Source: Bradyrhizobium embrapense (GTDB taxonomy: Bacteria; Pseudomonadota; Alphaproteobacteria; Rhizobiales; Xanthobacteraceae). Taken from it: a stretch of 64,000 nt of DNA. The stretch covers positions 682,001 to 746,000 of the forward strand of contig NZ_LFIP02000004.1 in assembly GCF_001189235.2 (NCBI RefSeq), read 5' to 3'. Numbering within the stretch: the stretch's first letter is position 1; each line of letters opens with the position of its first letter. Under the pieces are notes generated by a model. The model was not told the origin of the DNA. It did no database searches and worked only from the letters and a program-made list of their open reading frames with translations. A program made the translations under genes and the position numbers. Below, piece by piece: positions 1 through 8,467 of this stretch.

Positions 1-87
1 GTGCCAGTCGCAGGGCCCGTCGAATGGCCGAACCTGGCGTTGGAGATCGCGGAACAGTCCGCGCGGTCAATTCCAAAAACCATCGCA

Positions 88-106
88 GGGCGGCCGGAAG
101 CCGCCC
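88..106 (-). promoter_or_regulatory. Hairpin in the rpsK-rpoA gap
   Basis: Seven-base arms (GGGCGGC at 88-94, GCCGCCC at 100-106) with a five-base loop lie 13 bases after the rpsK stop. There is no T-run directly after, so it is more likely an RNA processing or stabilising stem than a terminator. Positions 1-118 hold no gene; the rpoA start expected here must lie left of the window. Confidence 0.5.
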
Positions 107-118
107 GCGACTCACAGA

Positions 119-508
119 TCAAACGCGCCGACGCTTGCGCGGACGGCAGCCATTGTGCGGGATCGTGGTCACGTCGCGGATCGAGGTGACGGTGAAGCCC
201 GCAGCCTGCAGCGCACGGAGCGCCGACTCACGGCCCGAACCGGGGCCAGCCACCTCAACCTCCAGCGTGCGCATACCGTGTTCCTGCGCCTTCTTGGAGA
301 CGTCTTCGGCCGCGACCTGCGCGGCATAGGGGGTCGACTTGCGCGAGCCCTTGAAGCCCATCGTGCCGGCCGACGACCAGGCGATGGTGTTGCCCTGCGC
401 GTCGGTGATGGTGATGGTCGTGTTGTTGAACGACGAATTCACGTGCGCGATGCCGGAGGCGATGTTCTTGCGTTCGCGGCGGCGTACGCGGGTGGCTTCC
501 TTGCCCAT
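119..508 (-). CDS. rpsK: 30S ribosomal protein S11
   Basis: S11 of the small-subunit platform, which contacts 16S rRNA near the E site and the Shine-Dalgarno helix. The 129 residues match the usual length and carry the conserved HVNSSFNNTTITITD segment (residues about 22-36) and the basic C-terminus CRPRKRRRV. The ATG at 508 (MGKEATRVRRR) is preceded by AGGAAAGG; the eight-residue in-frame extension upstream lacks a ribosome site and is not family-like. It follows rpsM by 114 bases and would precede rpoA. Confidence 0.97.
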   Translation of the reverse strand: MGKEATRVRRRERKNIASGIAHVNSSFNNTTITITDAQGNTIAWSSAGTMGFKGSRKSTPYAAQVAAEDVSKKAQEHGMRTLEVEVAGPGSGRESALRALQAAGFTVTSIRDVTTIPHNGCRPRKRRRV

Positions 509-570
509 TTCAAACCTTTCCTGTGATCTCAACGCCGCCGTAGTCCCAGCGGCTACACCTCAAAACGCAA

Positions 571-616
571 ATGGCGAGCAGCGAATTTCGATTCGCTACC
601 CCCCACCTGCAATTCG
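571..616. repeat. Degenerate palindromic repeat between rpsM and rpsK
   Basis: The stretch begins ATGGCGAGCAGCGAAT, contains GCGAATTTCGATTCGC (an inverted repeat) and continues into CTACCCCCCACC. It resembles the GAGTGGCGAGTAGCGAAT element at 13186-13250 in the tuf-rpsJ gap. The match is by eye and imperfect, so shared origin is an inference. Confidence 0.4.
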
Positions 617-622
617 CAAAAC

Positions 623-991
<369 letters not shown>

Positions 992-1147
992 GGACTTCTC
1001 TCCTGTCGCCGATCCATCACGGATACGGGCTTCTCAAGTTCTTGCTCTCTGCGGGCTTGTGTCCACAAACGCGAACACGACGCCCTTCCCCTCATGTCCT
1101 TCGGGGCCCGGCATCGTCATAAAACTATCCAACTTGGATGCGGGGCT

Positions 1148-1176
1148 TATTAAAGGATTCATGTCGGTTTCGTCAA
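1148..1176 (-). promoter_or_regulatory. Sigma-70-like promoter for rpsM-rpsK-(rpoA)
   Basis: On the minus strand the sequence reads TTGACG (1171-1176), 17 bases, then TTAATA (1148-1153). It lies between the adk stop and the rpsM start, about 160 bases upstream of rpsM. The -35 box is the same as in the secE promoter at 37468-37496. Not tested experimentally. Confidence 0.6.
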
Positions 1177-1182
1177 CCGCTC

Positions 1183-2070
1183 CTAGCGCTTAGCTCGCTT
1201 TTTCGTGAGCTTTTTTGCTGTCTTTTTGGCGGCTTTTGCCCCTTTCCGGGCATTCGCGGCGCGGGCAGCCTGCTTTGCGGCTTTCTTAACGGCTTTCTTG
1301 GCCGGCTGCTTCGCGGTTTTCTTGGCAGCCTTCCTGGCAGCTTTAGCCTTGCGACCCGCCTCCGCGGCCTTGCGGGCCGGTTTGGCGGCCTTTTTGGCCG
1401 ATTTAACCGCCTTGGTCGTCTTCCTCGCGGTCTTGGACGCCTTCGAGGCGCTCTTGGCCTCCTCGTGCTCCTTCGGTTCCAATGCGCCGAGCGCCGTCAG
1501 GATCCGGTTGATCTCGCGGGTGACGTGCTCGATGGTCATCATGCCATCGACCGTCAGAAGCTTGCGCCGCTCCGAATAATAGTGAATCAGCGGCTCCGTC
1601 AACGAACGGTACTGCGCCAGGCGCTTGGTCAGCACTTCCGGCGTATCGTCGAGGCGGACTTCCTCGCCGCGCGCGCGGGTTTCCTCGGCACGCTTCTCGA
1701 CGCGGGCCAGCAGCGCGCTTTCGTTGACGCGCAGCTCGACCACGGCGTCGAGCTTGAGGTGCTTCTTGCGGAGCAGCTCGTCGAGGGCCTCCGCCTGCGG
1801 CACGGTGCGCGGGAAGCCGTCGAGGATGAAGCCCTTCTTGGCATCAGGCTCCTCGATCCGATCGGCGATGATTCCCACCACGACCTCGTCGGGAACCAGC
1901 CCGCCATTGGCCATGATCTCCTTGGCCTGCAAGCCGACCGGGGTGCCCGCGGCAACTGCGGCACGCAGCATCTCGCCGGTCGAAAGCTGAACGATGCCAT
2001 GCCGGTGCACCAGCCGCTGCGCCTGGGTTCCCTTGCCCGAGCCCGGCGGCCCCAAAAGGATCAGTCTCAT
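1183..2070 (-). CDS. adk: Adenylate kinase with a histone-H1-like C-terminal tail
   Basis: Catalyses ATP + AMP to 2 ADP. Residues 1-195 form the kinase: P-loop GPPGSGKGT (8-16), AMP-binding segment with FPRTVPQAEAL (about 86-96), and a short LID without zinc cysteines around 125-145. Residues about 205-295 are a tail made almost only of Lys, Ala, Arg and Thr in KKAAKPARKAA-like units, absent from standard short-form enzymes of about 190-217 residues. The tail resembles bacterial histone-H1-like domains and may bind RNA, DNA or ribosomes (inference). The gene follows secY by 70 bases. Confidence 0.93.
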   Translation of the reverse strand: MRLILLGPPGSGKGTQAQRLVHRHGIVQLSTGEMLRAAVAAGTPVGLQAKEIMANGGLVPDEVVVGIIADRIEEPDAKKGFILDGFPRTVPQAEALDELLRKKHLKLDAVVELRVNESALLARVEKRAEETRARGEEVRLDDTPEVLTKRLAQYRSLTEPLIHYYSERRKLLTVDGMMTIEHVTREINRILTALGALEPKEHEEAKSASKASKTARKTTKAVKSAKKAAKPARKAAEAGRKAKAARKAAKKTAKQPAKKAVKKAAKQAARAANARKGAKAAKKTAKKLTKKRAKR

Positions 2071-2140
2071 ATCTGTTTCGCCCCCCGGCTAGGTGGCGAA
2101 TTCCGCACACCTGTGTTTTGCGTTTGAAGCCGCGCCGCGA

Positions 2141-3475
2141 TCAGCGGCGGCGGCCTCCCCTGAGCTTCGACTTCCTGATCAGCCCTTCATACTGGTGGGC
2201 GAGCAGATAGCCCTGAACCTGCGACACCGTATCCATCGTTACACTGACGACGATCAAAAGTGAGGTGCCACCAAAGTAGAACGGGACCGAGGCGTAGGAA
2301 ATCAGAATTTCGGGAATCAGGCAGACGATCGCCAGATAGATCGCGCCGAGCACCGTGATGCGCGACAGCACGTAATCGATATATTCCGCCGTGCGCTCAC
2401 CCGGCCGGATGCCCGGAATGAAGCCGCCATGCTTCTTCAGATTGTCCGCGGTCTCGGTCGGGTTGAACACGATCGCGGTGTAGAAGAAGGCGAAGAACAC
2501 GATCAGCGCGAGATACATCAGCAGGAACAGCGGACGGCCGTGGCTGAGCTGGGTGGTGAGCCACTGGAACCACTCCGGCCCCTTGCCGGCGTTGAAGTTC
2601 GCAACTGTGGTCGGCAGCAGCAGCAGCGATGAGGCGAAGATCGGCGGAATCACGCCCGAGGTGTTGAGCTTGAGCGGCAGATGCGAGGACTGGCCCTCGA
2701 ACATCTTGTTGCCGACCTGGCGCTTCGGATACTGGATCAGCAGCCGGCGCTGCGCCCGCTCCATGAACACGATGAAGGCGATCACCGCGACCGCCATCGC
2801 GATGACGATCAGGATCAGGCCGGTCGACATCGCGCCCTGGCGGCCGAGTTCCAGCATGTTGGCGAGCGCCGACGGCAGCTCGGCGACGATGCCGGACAGG
2901 ATGATCAGCGAGATACCGTTGCCGATGCCGCGCGAGGTGATCTGTTCGCCCAGCCACATCAGAAACATGGTGCCGCCGGTCAGGGTGATCGCGGTCGAGA
3001 TCCGGAAGAACATGCCGGGGTCGCTGACGACGTTGCCGGCGCCTTCGAGGCCGATCGCGATGCCGTAGGACTGGAACAGCGCCAGGATCACCGTGAGATA
3101 GCGGGTGTACTGGTTCAGCGTCTTGCGGCCCGCCTCGCCTTCCTTCTTCAGCGCCTCGAGCTGCGGCGACACGGTTGTCAAGAGTTGTACGATGATCGAT
3201 GCCGAGATGTACGGCATGATGTTGAGCGCGAAGATCGCCATGCGGTGGATGCCGCCGCCGGCGAACATGTTGAACATGCCGAGGATGCCGCCGGACTGGC
3301 TGCGGAACACCTGCTCCCAGATGTTGGGATCGATGCCCGGCAGCGGGATGTAGGTGCCCAGCCGATAAACAAGCAGCGCACCCAGGGTGAACCAGATGCG
3401 CTTCTTCAGCTCGTCGGCTTTCGCCAGCTGTCCGAAATTGAGGTTGGCGGCAAGTTGTTCGGCTGCTGAGACCAT
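2141..3475 (-). CDS. secY: Preprotein translocase subunit SecY
   Basis: Channel subunit of the SecYEG translocon in the inner membrane. The protein is 444 residues with ten hydrophobic segments, the plug-region motif near IHRMAIFALNIMPYISASII and the conserved GIRPGERTAEYI segment (about 350-362) of the C-terminal half. The ATG at 3475 (MVSAAEQLAANLNFG) has GGGAGAAAG upstream and fits the family; an in-frame extension to 3547 does not. It lies between rplO and adk, as in many alphaproteobacteria. Confidence 0.96.
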   Translation of the reverse strand: MVSAAEQLAANLNFGQLAKADELKKRIWFTLGALLVYRLGTYIPLPGIDPNIWEQVFRSQSGGILGMFNMFAGGGIHRMAIFALNIMPYISASIIVQLLTTVSPQLEALKKEGEAGRKTLNQYTRYLTVILALFQSYGIAIGLEGAGNVVSDPGMFFRISTAITLTGGTMFLMWLGEQITSRGIGNGISLIILSGIVAELPSALANMLELGRQGAMSTGLILIVIAMAVAVIAFIVFMERAQRRLLIQYPKRQVGNKMFEGQSSHLPLKLNTSGVIPPIFASSLLLLPTTVANFNAGKGPEWFQWLTTQLSHGRPLFLLMYLALIVFFAFFYTAIVFNPTETADNLKKHGGFIPGIRPGERTAEYIDYVLSRITVLGAIYLAIVCLIPEILISYASVPFYFGGTSLLIVVSVTMDTVSQVQGYLLAHQYEGLIRKSKLRGGRRR

Positions 3476-3597
3476 GTTCGGCTTTCTCCCGGAGCCCGCT
3501 TCGCCGACGCCCCAAGAACTCGTTCTATCGGGGCGATCGGCAGACACCGGACATTATCTGGTGCTCGGCCTCGATAAGTCCATCATTCGATCTGCGG

Positions 3598-3622
3598 ATT
3601 GCCCGCGCCGCGCGCGGGCAAT
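3598..3622 (-). promoter_or_regulatory. Strong hairpin in the rplO-secY gap
   Basis: Perfect ten-base arms ATTGCCCGCG (3598-3607) and CGCGGGCAAT (3613-3622) with a five-base loop lie 11 bases after the rplO stop. There is no T-run after the stem in the direction of transcription, so processing or attenuation before secY is more likely than full termination. Confidence 0.55.
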
Positions 3623-3632
3623 GACGCAGATG

Positions 3633-4118
3633 TTACGCCGCCTCGCCTTCGTCCTTGGCGGGGGCCAGGATCTTGACCGAGCCGCCGGCCTTCTCGACCG
3701 CGGCAATGGCCGACTTGGAAGCGCCGTGCGCTTCGATCGTCAGCTTGGTCTTGATCTCGCCACGGCCGAGCAACCGCAGGCCGTCCTTGGCGCGGCGCAG
3801 CACGCCGGCCTTCACCAGCGACTCGACGGTCACGGTCTCGCCGGCGTTGACCAGCTTGTTGTCGATCGCTTCCTGCAGACGGTCGAGATTGATCTCGGCG
3901 AAGTCGAGCCGGAAGATGTTGTTGAAGCCGCGCTTCGGCAGACGGCGATGCATCGGCATCTGGCCGCCTTCGAAACCCTTGATGCGGACGCCCGAACGCG
4001 CGGTCTGGCCCTTGCCGCCGCGGCCCGAGGTCTTGCCCTTGCCGGAACCGATGCCACGGCCGACACGCATGCGCTTCTTGCGCGAGCCGGCGTTGTCGGC
4101 GATATCGCTGAGCTTCAT
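3633..4118 (-). CDS. rplO: 50S ribosomal protein L15
   Basis: Late-assembly large-subunit protein binding 23S rRNA. The 161 residues include the Gly/Lys-rich N-terminal arm RVGRGIGSGKGKTSGRGGKG (about 18-37) and the conserved RRLPKRGF (about 58-65). The gene sits between rpmD and secY in standard spc order, 21 bases from the rpmD stop. The C-terminus ends in an Ala/Glu-rich KDEGEAA. Confidence 0.96.
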   Translation of the reverse strand: MKLSDIADNAGSRKKRMRVGRGIGSGKGKTSGRGGKGQTARSGVRIKGFEGGQMPMHRRLPKRGFNNIFRLDFAEINLDRLQEAIDNKLVNAGETVTVESLVKAGVLRRAKDGLRLLGRGEIKTKLTIEAHGASKSAIAAVEKAGGSVKILAPAKDEGEAA

Positions 4119-4139
4119 CGCCCTTCTCCTTATCTCTGC

Positions 4140-4331
4140 TTACTCGCCGACGACGCGGACGAGATGCTGAACCTTGCTGATCATGCCGCGAACTTCAGGG
4201 GTATCCTGCAGCTCGGCAACCCGGCCGATCTTGTTGAGCTTGAGGCCGATCAGCGTCGAACGCTGCGAGTGATGGCGGCGGATTGCGCTGCCGGTCTGCT
4301 CGACCTTGATCGTCTTGCTGGCCTTGGCCAT
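4140..4331 (-). CDS. rpmD: 50S ribosomal protein L30
   Basis: Small L30 protein of 63 residues containing the family core QTGSAIRRHHSQRSTLIGLKL and the end TPEVRGMISKVQHLV. It binds 5S/23S rRNA on the large subunit. It stands between rpsE and rplO as in other spc operons. Length and motif leave little doubt. Confidence 0.95.
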   Translation of the reverse strand: MAKASKTIKVEQTGSAIRRHHSQRSTLIGLKLNKIGRVAELQDTPEVRGMISKVQHLVRVVGE

Positions 4332-4365
4332 CGTCTTGAACTCCAGAAAGCGCTGGTCGCGCGGG

Positions 4366-4941
4366 TTATTCCGCCACCACTTCGGCGTCGCCGCCCACGC
4401 GGCGCGACTGCAGGGTGGAGACCTTGATGTTGCGGCGCGCAGCCACCGAACGCGGCGAATCCTGATGCTTCAGCGCGTCGAAGGTGGCGCGAACCATGTT
4501 GTAGGGATTCGACGAGCCGATCGACTTCGCCACCACGTCCTGGATGCCGAGCGTCTCGAACACCGCGCGCATCGGGCCGCCGGCGATGATGCCGGTACCC
4601 GCCGGAGCGGTGCGCAGATAGACGCGGCCGGCGCCGTGACGACCGGCGACGTCGTGATGCAGCGTGCGGCCTTCGCGCAGCGCGACCCGGGTCAGATTGC
4701 GCTTCGCCGATTCGGTCGCCTTGCGGATCGCTTCCGGCACTTCGCGCGCCTTGCCGTGGCCGAAACCGACCCGGCCCTTCTGATCGCCGATCACGACCAG
4801 CGCCGCAAAGCCGAAGCGCTTGCCGCCCTTGACGACCTTCGCCACGCGATTGATGTGGACGAGCTTGTCGACGAACTCGCTGTCGCGCTCCTCGCGCTCC
4901 CTGCTCCGTTCGCGTCCGCCGCGTTCGCGTTCACCTGCCAT
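4366..4941 (-). CDS. rpsE: 30S ribosomal protein S5
   Basis: S5 of the small-subunit shoulder, involved in decoding fidelity and mRNA unwinding. The 191 residues begin with a charged Arg/Glu-rich extension (MAGERERGG to about residue 25), then the double-stranded RNA-binding fold starting FVDKLVHINRVAKVVKGGK and the conserved GHGKAREVPEAI. The ATG at 4941 is preferred to an in-frame TTG four codons upstream because GGAA lies at correct spacing from the ATG. Confidence 0.96.
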   Translation of the reverse strand: MAGERERGGRERSREREERDSEFVDKLVHINRVAKVVKGGKRFGFAALVVIGDQKGRVGFGHGKAREVPEAIRKATESAKRNLTRVALREGRTLHHDVAGRHGAGRVYLRTAPAGTGIIAGGPMRAVFETLGIQDVVAKSIGSSNPYNMVRATFDALKHQDSPRSVAARRNIKVSTLQSRRVGGDAEVVAE

Positions 4942-4999
4942 GGTGTTTTCCAATCTCTAGGAGGCCTTACGCCTCTTTCCTCGTAATCGTTCGATTCGG

Positions 5000-5359
5000 T
5001 TAGAAGCTCAATCCGCCTTCGCGCGCTGCATCCGCGAGCGCCTTGACGCGCCCGTGATAGATGTAGGCGCCGCGATCGAACACGACTTCCTTGACACCCT
5101 TCTGCGCCGCGCGTTCCGCCAGCAGCTTGCCGACGGCCTTCGCCGCATCGATGTCGGCGCCGGTCTTGCCGGTGTCGCGCAGGGTCTTCTCCAGCGACGA
5201 GGCGGACGCGAGCGTCTCGCCCTTCTGGTCGTCGATGACCTGGGCGTAGATGTGCTTGGACGAGCGGAACACCGACAGCCGCGGACGGCCGTTTGCCGAG
5301 CGGCGAAGCGCAAGGCGCACGCGCTGCTTGCGCCGGGCATTCGTAACCTTGAGTGACAT
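5000..5359 (-). CDS. rplR: 50S ribosomal protein L18
   Basis: 5S rRNA-binding protein of 119 residues. RLSVFRSSKHIYAQVIDD (about 27-44) and the C-terminal FDRGAYIYHGRVKALADAAREGG segment are family hallmarks. It follows rplF by 11 bases and precedes rpsE in spc order. Confidence 0.96.
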   Translation of the reverse strand: MSLKVTNARRKQRVRLALRRSANGRPRLSVFRSSKHIYAQVIDDQKGETLASASSLEKTLRDTGKTGADIDAAKAVGKLLAERAAQKGVKEVVFDRGAYIYHGRVKALADAAREGGLSF

Positions 5360-5370
5360 GACCGGCTCCG

Positions 5371-5904
5371 TTACTTCTTCTTGCCTTCCTTGCGGAAGAT
5401 GAATTCGTTGGCGTACTTCACGCCCTTGCCCTTGTAGGGCTCCGGCGGACGGTAGGCGCGGATCTCGGCGGCGACCTGGCCGACGCGCTGCGGATCGTTG
5501 CCGGTGATCGTGATCTCGGTCGGCTTCGGCACCGCGATGGTGATGCCTTCCGGGATCGCGTAGACCACGTCGTGGCTGTAGCCGAGCGCGAGCTGCAGGT
5601 TCTTGCCCTGCATCGCGGCGCGGTAGCCGACGCCGGTGATCTCGAGCTTCTTCTCGAAGCCCTTGGTGACGCCCTCGACGAGGTTGGCGACCTGCGCGCG
5701 CGCGGTGCCGTACATCGCCTGCGCGCGGTTGGTCTTGACGCGCGGAGCGACCTTGACCTGGCCGTTCTCGAACTTCACCTCGACGTCGTCATGCACGACG
5801 AACTGAAGCGCGCCCTTCGGCCCCTTCACCTTGACGGTCTGGCCCTCGACGGTCGCCGTCACACCCGACGGGATCGCCACCGGCCTTTTGCCGATACGTG
5901 ACAT
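5371..5904 (-). CDS. rplF: 50S ribosomal protein L6
   Basis: Large-subunit protein near the factor-binding site. The 177 residues begin MSRIGKRPVAIPSGV and include the C-terminal signature PEPYKGKGVKYANE. Two similar half-domains are visible. It lies 16 bases after rpsH. Confidence 0.97.
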   Translation of the reverse strand: MSRIGKRPVAIPSGVTATVEGQTVKVKGPKGALQFVVHDDVEVKFENGQVKVAPRVKTNRAQAMYGTARAQVANLVEGVTKGFEKKLEITGVGYRAAMQGKNLQLALGYSHDVVYAIPEGITIAVPKPTEITITGNDPQRVGQVAAEIRAYRPPEPYKGKGVKYANEFIFRKEGKKK

Positions 5905-5920
5905 CGTAAAAAATCCTTCC

Positions 5921-6319
5921 TCAGAACACCGTGAAGAGAACTTCGCCGCCCACGTTGGCGTCGCGCGCCTCGTGGTCAGCCATGATTCCCTTCGGCGTCG
6001 ACAACACCGAAATGCCGAGACCGTTGTTCACGCGCGGCAGGTTCTTCACCGAGGCGTAAACGCGGCGGCCCGGCTTCGACACCCGCTCGATCTCGCGGAT
6101 GACGGGCTCGCCGTCGAAATACTTCAGCTCGATCTCGAGCTCGCTGCGGCCCGAGGCATGCTCGACGCTGGCGTAGCCGCGGATGTAACCCTCGGACTTC
6201 AGCACCTCGAGCACGTTGGCGCGCATCTTCGAGCCGGGGCTCGAGACCTTGGACTTCGAACGCATCTGCGCGTTGCGGATGCGGGTGATGAGATCGCTGA
6301 TCGGATCGTGCGTAGACAT
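5921..6319 (-). CDS. rpsH: 30S ribosomal protein S8
   Basis: S8 binds the central domain of 16S rRNA and in other bacteria represses the spc operon by binding its mRNA. The 132 residues carry DLITRIRNAQMRSK near the start and the closing GLGISVLSTPKGIMADHEAR block. It overlaps nothing and follows rpsN by 16 bases. Confidence 0.97.
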   Translation of the reverse strand: MSTHDPISDLITRIRNAQMRSKSKVSSPGSKMRANVLEVLKSEGYIRGYASVEHASGRSELEIELKYFDGEPVIREIERVSKPGRRVYASVKNLPRVNNGLGISVLSTPKGIMADHEARDANVGGEVLFTVF

Positions 6320-6335
6320 TGTTCCGACCCTCCCC

Positions 6336-6641
6336 TTACCAGCTCGACTTCACGAGCCCGGGAACCAGGCCCTTGGAGCCGAGTTCACGCAGCGCGATGC
6401 GCGAGAGCTTGTTCTTGCGATAGTTCGAGCGCGGACGCCCGGTCAGCTCGCAACGGTTGCGGATGCGCGTCGGCGACGAGTTGCGCGGCATCTCGGCGAG
6501 CTTCAGCGTCGCCGCGAAGCGCTCTTCCATCGGCTTGGTCTTGTCGGCGATGATCGCCTTCAGCTTCTCGCGGCGCGGGCCGGCGTTCTTCGCCATCCGC
6601 TTGCGCCGGTTGTTCTTCTCGACTGAACTCTTCTTTGCCAT
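6336..6641 (-). CDS. rpsN: 30S ribosomal protein S14
   Basis: The 101-residue long form of S14, without the CxxC zinc pairs of the short form. The conserved NRCELTGRPRSNYRKNKLSR segment lies at about 62-81, and the N-terminus MAKKSSVEKNNRRKR is strongly basic. It sits between rplE and rpsH as expected. Confidence 0.97.
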   Translation of the reverse strand: MAKKSSVEKNNRRKRMAKNAGPRREKLKAIIADKTKPMEERFAATLKLAEMPRNSSPTRIRNRCELTGRPRSNYRKNKLSRIALRELGSKGLVPGLVKSSW

Positions 6642-6687
6642 GCTTGGCTCCTGGGTATCCGCGTTTGAGTGGCTTTGGCTCAGCTAC

Positions 6688-7245
6688 TCACTGCCGGAAC
6701 GGGAAATTGAAAGCGGTCAACAAGGCCCTCGCCTCGTCGTCGGTCTTGGCGGTGGTGCAGACCGTGATGTCCATGCCACGCGCTTCCGAGACCTTGTCGA
6801 AGTCGATCTCGGGGAAAATGATGTGCTCCTTGATGCCGAGCGAATAGTTGCCGCGGCCGTCGAAGCTCTTCGGGTTCAGGCCGCGGAAGTCGCGGACGCG
6901 GGGCAGCGCCACGTTCACCAGGCGGTCGATGAACTCGTACATATGGGCCTTGCGCAGCGTGACCTTGCAGCCGATCGGCTGGTTCTCACGCAGCTTGAAG
7001 GTCGCGATCGCGATCCGCGAATAGGTCACGATCGCCTTCTGGCCGGCGATCTGGCTCAACTCGGCGGCGGCGGTCTCGGCCTTCTTGCGGTCGTTGACGG
7101 AATCGCCAACGCCCATGTTGAGCACGACCTTGTCGAGGCGCGGCACCTGCATCACGTTGGCATAACCGAACTTCTCGGTCATCATGCCGCGGATCTTCTT
7201 GTCGTACTCCGCGCGCAGACGCGGCGTGTAAGCTGTATCAGCCAT
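6688..7245 (-). CDS. rplE: 50S ribosomal protein L5
   Basis: 5S rRNA-binding protein of 185 residues that bridges to S13. Key segments are VLNMGVGDSVNDRK and VTLRKAHMYEFIDRLVNVALPRVRDFRGL. The ATG at 7245 (MADTAYTPRLRAEYDKK) overlaps the end of rplX by eight bases, indicating translational coupling; a longer in-frame reading to 7341 runs back through rplX and is discarded. Confidence 0.96.
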   Translation of the reverse strand: MADTAYTPRLRAEYDKKIRGMMTEKFGYANVMQVPRLDKVVLNMGVGDSVNDRKKAETAAAELSQIAGQKAIVTYSRIAIATFKLRENQPIGCKVTLRKAHMYEFIDRLVNVALPRVRDFRGLNPKSFDGRGNYSLGIKEHIIFPEIDFDKVSEARGMDITVCTTAKTDDEARALLTAFNFPFRQ

Positions 7246-7552
7246 CGATCTCTGCTCCCGAGCTCTTGGCAACACGAACCTTCTTGCCATCGGCCTGAAT
7301 CTTGAACCCGATGCGGGTCGGCTTTCCGTCCTTGCCGACATACGCGATGTTCGAAAGGTCGATCGGCATCTCCTTGGAGATGATGCCGCCTTCCTGGGTC
7401 TGGCTCTGCTTCTGGTGACGCTTCACCATGTTGATGCCGCGAACGAGAGCCTTGTTCTCGTCCGGACGCACCTCGAACACCTCGCCGGTGCGACCCTTGT
7501 CGCGGCCGGTGAGCACCATCACCTTGTCGCCCTTGCGGATCTTGGCAGCCAT
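7238..7552 (-). CDS. rplX: 50S ribosomal protein L24
   Basis: Assembly-initiator protein of 104 residues with an N-terminal KOW motif, KIRKGDKVMVLTGRDKGRTG. Its ATG at 7552 shares one base with the rplN stop (TGATG) and its own end overlaps the rplE start, so rplN-rplX-rplE are tightly coupled. Confidence 0.96.
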   Translation of the reverse strand: MAAKIRKGDKVMVLTGRDKGRTGEVFEVRPDENKALVRGINMVKRHQKQSQTQEGGIISKEMPIDLSNIAYVGKDGKPTRIGFKIQADGKKVRVAKSSGAEIDG

Positions 7553-7920
7553 CACAGCACCTCCGGCGCGAGCGAAATGATCTTCATGTGGTTCTTGGCG
7601 CGCAGCTCGCGCGGCACCGGCCCGAAGATACGGGTGCCGACCGGCTCGGACTGATTGTTGATCAGCACGGCGGCGTTGCGGTCGAAACGGATGACCGAAC
7701 CGTCGGCGCGGCGGATGTCCTTGCGGACCCGGACCACGACGGCCTTCATCACGTCGCCCTTCTTCACCTTGCCACGCGGAATGGCTTCCTTGATCGACAC
7801 AACGATAACGTCGCCCACGGTGGCATAGCGGCGCTTGGAACCTCCAAGAACCTTGATGCACATGACACGGCGTGCGCCTGAATTATCGGCCACGTCGAGG
7901 TTGGTCTGCATCTGAATCAT
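7552..7920 (-). CDS. rplN: 50S ribosomal protein L14
   Basis: Large-subunit protein of 122 residues contacting the inter-subunit bridge. It begins [19 protein letters not shown] and ends [10 protein letters not shown], both strongly conserved. It shares a base with rplX at its stop and lies 75 bases downstream of rpsQ. Confidence 0.97.
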
Positions 7921-7995
7921 TGATGCACCTCGTCCTCTTTCTGCGCTTGAGCGCGCTCAAAATTTCCCTGAATGACTTCGGCCAGGCCGAAGTAA

Positions 7996-8244
7996 TCAGG
8001 CCGTTTTCTTGTGTTCGCCCCGGACCACGGTCCAGCGCTTCAGCTTCGAGATCGGCTTCGATTCCTCGATCCAGACCATGTCGCCCGGCTTGAACTGGTT
8101 GTTCTCGTCGTGCGCGTGGTAGTTCTTGGAACGGCGGATCGTCTTCTTGTAGATCGGGTGGGTGAAGCGGCGATCGACGCGCACCACGATCGTCTTGGCT
8201 TGCTTGTCGCTGACGACCACGCCCTGCAGAGTACGTTTCGGCAT
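7996..8244 (-). CDS. rpsQ: 30S ribosomal protein S17
   Basis: Primary 16S rRNA-binding protein of 82 residues with an OB fold. The segments MPKRTLQGVVVSDKQAKTIVV and the later KPGDMVWIEESKPISKLKRW identify it. It is 11 bases after rpmC. Confidence 0.96.
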   Translation of the reverse strand: MPKRTLQGVVVSDKQAKTIVVRVDRRFTHPIYKKTIRRSKNYHAHDENNQFKPGDMVWIEESKPISKLKRWTVVRGEHKKTA

Positions 8245-8255
8245 AGGCTTGCCCC

Positions 8256-8462
8256 TTACTTCTTCTTCGCGCGCAGCTGCGCGGCGATGGTCTTGATTCG
8301 AGCGATATCGCGGCGGGCTTCCCGCATCCGCGACGTGTTCTCCAGCTGCCCGGTGGCGCGCTGGAAGCGCAGGTTGAAGCGTTCCTTCTTCAGGTTCAGG
8401 ACCGCGTCTTCCCGCTGGTCGTCGCTCATCGCGCGAATGTCTTCAACTTTCATCTCGGCCAT
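8256..8462 (-). CDS. rpmC: 50S ribosomal protein L29
   Basis: Two-helix protein of 68 residues near the exit tunnel, where in other bacteria it helps bind the signal recognition particle and trigger factor. NLKKERFNLRFQRATGQLEN is the family signature. The ATG at 8462 (MAEMKVEDIRAM) fits homologue length; a longer in-frame reading is rplP antiphase sequence. A second ATG three codons in (MKVED) is possible. Confidence 0.94.
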   Translation of the reverse strand: MAEMKVEDIRAMSDDQREDAVLNLKKERFNLRFQRATGQLENTSRMREARRDIARIKTIAAQLRAKKK

Positions 8463-8467
8463 GGCGA

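Noticed and set aside
1..83. A possible rpoA start at ATG 83 on the minus strand
   Set aside because: The predicted start (MVFGIDRADCS) does not resemble RpoA, which begins near MTIQKNW in related bacteria; rpoA must begin left of the window.
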